From Botrytis cinerea B05.10 (lineage: Eukaryota > Ascomycota > Leotiomycetes > Helotiales > Sclerotiniaceae), in NCBI RefSeq assembly GCF_000143535.2, contig NC_037316.1, positions 1,922,001 through 1,986,000 of the forward strand: a DNA stretch of 64,000 nt, read 5' to 3'. A program made the position numbers and the translations under genes. Below, in pieces: positions 56,366 to 64,000 of the stretch. The notes under the pieces are model-generated. The model had not been told where the DNA came from and made no database searches. It worked only from the letters and a program-made list of their open reading frames with translations. Positions within the stretch are counted from its first letter, which is position 1. Each line of letters starts with the position of its first letter.

Positions 56366-59354
56366 ATGTTGAATGATCATGAGGAGGGAACTTCACGATT
56401 TCCTGAACTATTGAGAGGCGATTTTGACGAGATTCAGTTGAGAGAAATACCACCGACTCCAATAGAATCAAGCTTCGATGTCGAAAGGATACCGAGAACG
56501 AGAGCGAATTCGGCAGTTTCCGATGTCTCAGAAGTCTCAGCACTATCAGTGGCAGATTCGGAACATCTTATGAAAGTAGATTCACCATCGCGAAACGCTT
56601 CTAGAACTCGAGCACGGAGTCATTCGAATGAATCACGATATTCAATTTTCCCTGTTGATTTACCAAGACGCAAGTCAACAGCATCTATCAAGACAACGAG
56701 AGCATCTAGAGCACGAGCAGCTTCTTTGGCCGCTTCAGAATGGTCGACTACGCTTGATGTACCGGTACGCTCGGAGACCCGGGCATCAAGAGCCGAAAGA
56801 GTCTCCAGCGCTTCAAGGGCTTCGAGTTCAAGCTCTGATTCAAGGTCGAGATCGCGTTCAAGGTCACCTTCTAGATCGCCCTCCAGATCGAGGGGAGACT
56901 CCAATGCGGATTCGGTTAACACGATTAGTCTTGAAGTCCCTCCGAGATCTGGCACCATTTCTTCAAGACCTAGAGGGATCTCTAATTCAGAATCTATGAT
57001 CTCCACGCGGTCGTCAATTAGTCAGGATTGGGGAGATCATAGAAGTCTTTTAACGACCCAGCATCCACCACCTGCTGTTCCTCAAAATGACCTAATGGCC
57101 CAATTTGAAAACTTTGTAGAGTAAGAGTACTTATTTTTGGAGAAGAAGAAGAAACTAACGACGCGCTTTAGTGCTATTGATGAAGTACCCACAAGGAGGA
57201 TAACGCTGAAGCGAGTTGTAGCACCTGCGAAGAAGACGGTCAAGTGGATGCAATTAAAAAAACTTCTTCGAAATCCTCTACGAAAAGAGTCGAACTTATT
57301 CGATGAGAAGACCAATGATTCTAATAGAGCCAAAGTTCCACAATGGAAAAGTCGATGTTCCATTGCAGCGGTACTCATGGGTGTTGTGCTTGCTGTATAT
57401 GTAGTCTTCATCATCTGGGCATCGCAAAAATCGACTGATAACGTAAGTATCAGGACGATAGTTGAAGGAAGTTGCTCCACGGTCAACGCAACAAATTTTG
57501 GCTTGCACGTACTGATTAATGTATTGGGCATGGCTGTGTCCATTGCAAGTGCTTGTGCGCTCTATTTTTTGAGTTCTCCGACGAGAAACGAGATAGACGA
57601 AGCTCATGCAAAAGGAAATAGCTTCGATATTGGAGTGTTGAGTTTTCGAAACCTGAAGAGTTTCAAGAAGAAGGTTTTATTTGGTCTCCTGATAATTTCT
57701 TCTTTGCCTATTCATTTTCTGTCAGTATATGCATGTATGATTCCCCTCTCGAAAGCCCGTTGCTGACGACAGCAGTGCAAATTCCGCCGTATTTGAATCC
57801 AAATTGGAAGTGAACTATGACGTGGTTGTAGTTAGCCCGGAATTTCTAGCCCAGTCGTCCGTAGACTGTTTGCAGGATGTTGCAGCAACTTGCACAGAGA
57901 TCGATGGTCACCCCAGATCGTGTGAAACCCACCCCCTCAACTTTACTACATCTCAGGAATCATCAGACCTTTGCAATACCTCCACGGTCTTACATGAAAG
58001 CGCAAATCAAAACAAGCTTCAGCGCCTCAACACAACGGAATGTCTCACGGCTTACTCAACTGCCTCGAATCCAACTTCAAATTATGGAAATCTATTGGTT
58101 GTAACGCAAAAGCAGCCACTATTTACGAATAACACAATCCTCCTTGCGTTCCATCACATGTCATATTCATCTGTTCTCAGTGGTCATGGATGGACCTGTG
58201 GACCTGACGATCCGTTGCCTGGACAGAATACATGCGATATCCCTAATCTCATCCTCAATGCCGACATTTGGACACTGGGACCTTTAATGCTTCCAACCAC
58301 CACTAACTCCACATCGCTTGCATCTTATGAAAGATGGGATATCGATCATTGCCTTGTCGAAACCTTGCCAGTCCAGCCTATGTGCAGACTGCAATGCAGT
58401 CGCTTAATAATATTATGTATCATCATCGCACTCGCAGTCAAATTCATCTGCATTCTAGTCGTAGCTACTACCATGACCAAGCCAGTACTTTCGACAGTCA
58501 AAGATGCTGTCACTTCATTCCATGACCGTACGGACATGGTGACATCAAATAGAAATTTCGTTCATCGTAATTCCGCATGGAAGTCCAAAGATGGTCTATT
58601 GATTCTAGAACCAGAGGTGGAGGGAAGGCCTAGGAATTTACGATGGTTTCATGGAGCTAGTTTGCCGTTGTGGTCCACTACTCTGTTCTTGTAGGTACCC
58701 CAACGTATTTCTCGGGGAACTATCTAACAAATTCACAGAGGCGCCGTATTCCTGGCTATCCCCCTTGTTCTTCTCACCACCGCTACCGTCCCCATCCCTC
58801 ACCCATATTCCATCGGTCTCGGATGTTACTCGCCTCTCGCGATAATAAGCATTTTTTCGTGGTCTAGCAAATCCTTCGTTCCCCTCCCTGAAATTACAAA
58901 TACGCAACTCTTTCCGACCGTTTTCCTCGCCAATCTCCCTCAATTGGCAATTTCCGTTCTTCTTTTTCTTTTCGCACAAGTATACACTCGTATGCTATCT
59001 GCAAACACATTTTCATGTCTTACAAATCCTTCTCCGAGCTTAAAGTCCCGGAAAATCATGGGATTTTCATGCGCATATCTATATATCTCTGCGCAAGCGG
59101 TTTTGGGAACGATTCTTCACTTTCTTGCGTCTCAGGCATTATTTATACACCATGTTGAAGTTGTGGGGAGTGACGGGTTCAGGGAGTCTTTGGAGTACTT
59201 GGATTTAGCTTACAGTCCCCTGGGTATCTTGATATCTTTGGTGTTTGGTGGCATTATGCTTGGGACTTTGATGGCAAGTGGCTTATGGCGGTTGAGCGGG
59301 GGTCAATTGGTTGGAAGTGGAAGTATGGAGATCGCAGCTGCTTGTAAAAAATAA
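56366..59354 (+). CDS. DUF6536-type multi-pass membrane protein with RS-rich N-terminus
   Basis: Four exons: 56366-57120, 57172-57720, 57776-58690 and 58739-59354, 944 aa; all phases agree. Donors are GTAAGA, GTCAGT and GTAGGT. The first about 250 residues are Ser/Arg-rich (SRSRSRSPSRSPSRSR) and presumably cytosolic. Membrane segments follow: CSIAAVLMGVVLAVYVVFII, HVLINVLGMAVSIASACALY, KVLFGLLIISSLPIHFLANS (joined over intron 2), LIILCIIIALAVKFICILVV, then several near the C-terminus. The stretch after the third segment (SAVFESKLEVNYDVVVVSPE) is typical of DUF6536 proteins. A Cys-rich, N-glycosylatable region probably faces outward. Function unknown; topology is inferred. Confidence 0.85.
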
Positions 59355-62300
59355 ATGATGAAGAAATGTGAAAATGGGACTTGGGCATCACGATGGAGTT
59401 GTTTTTGTTAGATATGGATGGAATCGGATGGAGTGCACGACGGTATTGGTTCTACGACGTGGCATGCGGCGCTTTGTATATGATGATACCAATATGTATA
59501 TATCTTCTATTCATGTATATAGTTTTGGTTTAAACTACCTCTGTACTATGGCACTATTTGTATTCTATGTTAACTCATTTTGGTTCATGACTGCGAAAGA
59601 AGTTGTGCTTGAGACTTGACAACAATAACAAAGGCCGTATTGTTTACAGGCATACTTCCCTTATAATCGTCAAATGATTATTTCTATCTGGAATTTGGAA
59701 TTTGGAATTGCGTGTATGTAGCTGTTGGATACTATCGTGTGGTTCACAGAGAATGACAGCAGAGTAACTTCTCCTCTCAAAGTTTTCAGCAAGGTTTAAA
59801 CGCCGAAGTTTCATCATCTCGGTTCAAATGAGCATATCATATGGCCTACTCGCCAGCGTAGATATTCCATCAAAAAACTTATTCGATTTGTGTGAGTACA
59901 AGAACCTGTACTCGGTTTCTGGGGGAATCTCACCAAAACGGTAATATAGAGTCGTGCGCATTCTTCACCCAACGCCCTGCCCCCCAGAAAAGCATTTGGA
60001 CGGTACCCAATGATAGAGTTGCGGTAATGTCAAACCAAAAGAGGATGGTAATCGAGGTCACATTCTCGAGGCTTAAACAACTAGAGACAGACATGTGTCT
60101 TGGAAGAGAGATCAATTCTTTTCTTTTGAAGAATCCTGCCGTTCATAAAGCCAAAGCGGGTGGTAGAAAGTAATTTTCTCAATGTCTCAACATACCACGA
60201 AAGTTCGAGGCTGGGTTAATCACCCGAACGCAGAACTCATTATCACGTGATAGAAACAATGTGGAATGGTATCACTGCTGGAGGTCAATGGATGAGATTG
60301 ATCAGCCACCGAGTAAACTAACTTCAAGATTCTGTAAGGTTTAATACATGAAACAATTGATCGTTTACTGAACTGAGTTGTTTTAACCCCTTCCATTTTG
60401 TTCTACGACGATTGGCTGATCTGAGTCCTCATTGAGGATCCCAAGCTCAAAATCACTTAAGTGATCCTCAATCTGCGCGCGGGCAGGACGGCCGACGCCT
60501 GTTTCGGTGCAGACAGCTCTTCAAAGTCTTCAAAGATATTTGGGAAACACTGGGTTTGTTTGGGACGGGCCTCGAAGCCGCCAAACCAGGCTTGATCGAG
60601 GTCGGGAATCATGCTTCAATTTACACTCAGGAAGTAAACTGCACAGGCGTGGAAAATGTACGATCAAATACGAAGATAGAACGAATTGAGACAATGTGGG
60701 TACTAGGTATATCTGCCGTCTGGGAACTAGTTCTAGCGGCAAGATCATCCACTTCTCAGAACACTCTGGGAGAAATCGTAGAGGGATGATACGATAACGT
60801 GGACTGCATCAGCCAAAGGGAATTATTCCAAAGCGATGCAGATGACTTAGATGCAGTGGTCTTCCACACTCAGACACTACGTTTGAGTAGTGGCCTCGCA
60901 GCATATCCTAATCATTGCCACATCTTTGATAAAACTCGGGAATCCTGTGCCGGCCAAGAATGCTTCGGACGAACAGCAGAAATAGCCAAAATGAGGATAA
61001 GAATCCCAATTTTTACCCAAACCCTACATTTGCCAAATTCGGCGAGTGTCAGCGCGACGAAAGCTAGATGTCAAAAGTTAGATGTCAAAACTTTGATGTC
61101 TATTGAGAATACTAATCACCATTGCCACGCGAGGATACCATCAAAACAGAAATTCCACCCCGCAAATAACGGAGGAACCGTGCGATAAACTTTCATCAGG
61201 GTCCAAGTCAAACCGAAGCATCATCATTGCAAGAGAAGCGCGTACGCCAATGTTTCCACCGGCCCTTTTGGAGTCCGGTTGCGACTTGGAATGCTTGAAT
61301 TAGCTCCAGAAAAGGACCAAGGGAAAGGATGTTTTGAATAAACTGGTTCTCTGTATATGTCCCGAGCAATGAGGTCAAGTTACAAGATTTCGATGGAAGT
61401 ATCGAGGTTTGCCAATTTCTTTGTTTGGGACAACACGACATAACTGGCTAATTAAAACTCGGTTCTAAGCAGACAATCTATTATCCGGTCCAAACCCCCA
61501 GAATATTAACCCACAGTGGTAATATAGTCCAACGTTGTGAAACTAAGCTATTATTGATCGTGGGGTACGGTTTCCTGAGCAATAGAACATTGCAAGCAAT
61601 TTCTATCAAGTAATATCAAGCCACATGATGCACTGTGCTAAGAGGTTGGCACAGAGCATCGAAGCACACCTAGCTACTCACCTAGCTACTCTATTTTCAA
61701 TGTGGCTGACGTGACTCTAGAGGGTCTAGTCAAGTTGATGTACGACTTCATTCGGAAATGATGGCTATGAATCAATTGTGCATGTTTTGCGGGGACAATG
61801 GCCTTCCCAATATAGCATTTCAGATTGGAAGATCGGTTACCAAGGTTTCAGCAATGTATGGCGTGTATGGGAAACACGATGGAAAAGAGAGGAAGCACAA
61901 TCTTCCAAAAAGTGCCTGCCAGACTTCGGATTAGTTGTTGTTGCTTCACATGCTCGACACAATTAGCTTATAGCCCGAATCGAAGACGGATGCAGGTTAT
62001 ACAGCAGTGTTATGCAACGCATATTACACCATAGCTATTCCAGAGCTTGTGATCGGTTGTATCTTCCACCACCAAACAAACTTTTACTCGGCGTGTTCTT
62101 TCTAGTACGTAACTCTACGCATCTCAAATGAGGAGTAAATCTCGATGAGAACACCAAAGCTTTGTTCCAGAACATCTTGTCAATTCACGTGATGCTAATC
62201 CGCACCCACAGGTTCCATTTATAATTCGGTTTTGATCGGTTGAAGATCATGAGATGGGTCAAATCACATGGGGTCCCCTCACCAAAGTCATCAAAGTCCA

Positions 62301-63420
62301 TTACCACTCGTTTAGAAAAGCGGGATTTCACCAACCACGAGTCAAACATTGGTCCACGAGTCCACTCACAGCTTATTACCATACAATAGCCAAGTCCAAT
62401 ACACAAGTACACCATGCGTGGTCCCAAGTCCCAACATCATCATTGTCAAATTGATTGCATAATGAATCCAATCAGAATGTGAATAGGGTCGACGGAGAAC
62501 CTCAAATGGGAAACTCGCAGGAATGATACCAAGTTTCAAGAAAGTCGACGATACTTCTTGTACACCGTATCTGAAATACTTCAAGTATCAAGATAGCGAC
62601 AATCACAGTTCCACCAAAGCTTATCTGGCGGTGAGGTGGCCACCCAATCCGAGCCCCTTTATTATCACGGAGCACAGGAACGGACCTTCCATAGCACCAT
62701 TGCCCAAGCACCAGAATGTCGAGGAAAAACCGAACCCAATTACTCCTTTCAGCTAATACTTCGTACATTTGCTTTTAGATTGATTGGATTTCGGTCGCAG
62801 CTAATTCGGTCGATTTTTATGTGCTTCGTAAAGTTGCGGTAAGGTTTATACAGGCGAGATAGATTGCCATTACCCTTTTAGATTTTATATAACCTTGCCG
62901 GGCTATTTACCTACCATGTTTAGTGCTAGCCCAATACACAAGCCATCCACAAGTGCCCAATTTTCTGTTGGCGTCTTTTCACATTCCTCATCCCTCTAAA
63001 GTTTGATGGACCTGCGTGATCAAATCTATGAGGCATTTCAATTTCATCCACAACCTAAACATTCTATATATTGAGACATTTTCCCACCATTAATTCGCTC
63101 TTACTTTTTGACAAAAAAGAACCATACAATTGTTACACCATATCAAGCACTGCAATGGGCTTTGAACTTCATACTCTTTTAAATACCGCTTCGTCAGATA
63201 AATACTCAAGTTCGCCCAGAAGTTGATAATAACGAAAGCACTTTTTTTCTACACCGTTACGTTGTTACACATATTAATATTCATTCCAGTCTTCAGCCTT
63301 TCAACGTCGTCGACCAGATCTGCCAATCATCGACTGCAATTCCTTCCCTTCATATCTCTACAGTTTAATTTCTCCTGGATCCATTTCATAAATACCAGAA
63401 TATTCAGAACAGTCATCACC
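59355..63420. other. Gene-poor region
   Basis: No complete gene supported. A plus-strand ORF at 59892-60173 and overlapping minus-strand ORFs at 62185-62768 have some protein-like character but no model. A 10-bp perfect inverted repeat (ATTGAGGATC / GATCCTCAAT) lies at 60431-60472. Confidence 0.45.
62185..62768 (-). pseudogene. Possible decayed membrane-protein fragment
   Basis: Three minus-strand ORFs overlap in different frames. Two have hydrophobic, Trp/Tyr-rich stretches: SDWIHYAINLTMMMLGLGTT followed by HGVLVYWTWLLYG, and VRFFLDILVLGQWCYGR with ISFGGTVIVAILILEVF. This could be a frameshifted relic of a multi-pass membrane protein, or chance. No family was recognised and the exon signals are unclear. 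Confidence 0.2.
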
Positions 63421-63765
63421 ATGCAGATCTCACCACCCCGTAACGCCCACGCTTTCTCCAATAAGCGAATGCTCAACTCAACTCCCTATCCGAATTACGC
63501 CTCTTCTCGACCACGACAAGCATCTTCGTCCTCGTCCCTTCGTATACCTATGGCTGCTACACACCGTAACGCTCGAGAACGGGCTCCCATTCGTCAGGTT
63601 CAACAACCAGAATCGGAAGTTAGTATTATTGTCACGACGTGGGATGATGAGGGGAAGTGTTGGTATCCGGTCGAGGCCTATGGTCCTATCGGGGAACACT
63701 TGAACAAATTTATTGAAGCCAGAAGAAGGGCTAAGCAGATGAGTGAGAGGAGAGACTCGGAGTAA
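63421..63765 (+). CDS. Small hypothetical protein
   Basis: 114 aa from the first in-frame ATG (63421, context CACCATGC). The open frame extends upstream to 63223 but has no ATG, so that part is taken as leader. The N-terminal half is Ser/Arg/Pro-rich and disordered. The C-terminal half looks folded (VSIIVTTWDDEGKCWYPVEA, then YGPIGEHLNKFIEARRRAKQ). The stop is TAA, followed by a gene-free flank. No family was recognised. Coding is likely but its function is unknown. Confidence 0.55.
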   Translation: MQISPPRNAHAFSNKRMLNSTPYPNYASSRPRQASSSSSLRIPMAATHRNARERAPIRQVQQPESEVSIIVTTWDDEGKCWYPVEAYGPIGEHLNKFIEARRRAKQMSERRDSE

Positions 63766-64000
63766 ATAGGGAGGATGGATCTTCATACCAAGTGTTGGAA
63801 AAGAGGATGGAGTTTCTGCGGATGTTTTCCCCATCCTTTGGGTGTCTCTTTGGAGTTTTATGACATGATGATGATGATTTTCCTTTGGGGTTATGGTATC
63901 AGGGGGTGTCGATAAAAGATTGCGTCAAAATGGTAGATGGCACATGCAATATGGTTGGTCACTGGCAACAAGGACAACTGAACTGAACGGGTATGGGGAT

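Overview
The window reads as nuclear DNA of a filamentous ascomycete. Genes carry short introns (about 50-310 nt) with GTAAGT-like donors and CTAAC-like branch sites. The housekeeping proteins (MDM34, SYF2, a Yaf9-type YEATS protein, IPK1, a COQ11-like protein) are fungal in type. Moderate GC content, AT-rich intergenic DNA and expanded BTB, RNase H-like, DUF6590 and DUF6536 families suit a leotiomycete, probably Sclerotiniaceae; that last step is inference. I rebuilt 20 main gene models by joining exons in frame by eye.

Layout. 1-2.7 kb: no gene, degenerate repeats. 2.7-15.4 kb: five minus-strand genes, most with a short Myb/SANT-like N-terminal domain split by introns and a charged, disordered tail. 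17.3-21.8 kb: three BTB/POZ-type genes, the third with an in-frame TGA inside the BTB domain. 23.0-24.0 kb: an RNase H-like gene with a decayed 105-bp tandem copy of its 3' end. 25.8-27.1 kb: inositol-pentakisphosphate 2-kinase. 27.1-29.8 kb: satellites. 29.8-39.0 kb: conserved core block with MDM34 (ER-mitochondria tether), Yaf9 (chromatin), a COQ11-like dehydrogenase-family protein, SYF2 (splicing) and an unknown, probably mitochondrial, protein.

41.4-51.7 kb is the most interesting part. A divergent gene pair, a DUF6590 protein on the minus strand and a coiled-coil protein on the plus strand, occurs twice in tandem, about 2.4 kb apart. The two coiled-coil proteins share a coiled-coil core and a C-terminal helix motif despite strong divergence. 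This looks like an old duplication of a two-gene module whose partners have stayed together. A 216-bp MITE-like element with 28-bp inverted repeats lies between the two modules.

51.7-56.4 kb is gene-poor. 56.4-59.4 kb holds a four-exon DUF6536-type multi-pass membrane protein with an RS-rich N-terminus. 59.4-63.4 kb is again gene-poor, and a small unknown gene lies at the right end. No rRNA, complete tRNA, CRISPR array or intact transposon was found. Function statements for the unknown families are inference; the family names are from memory of motifs, not from a search.
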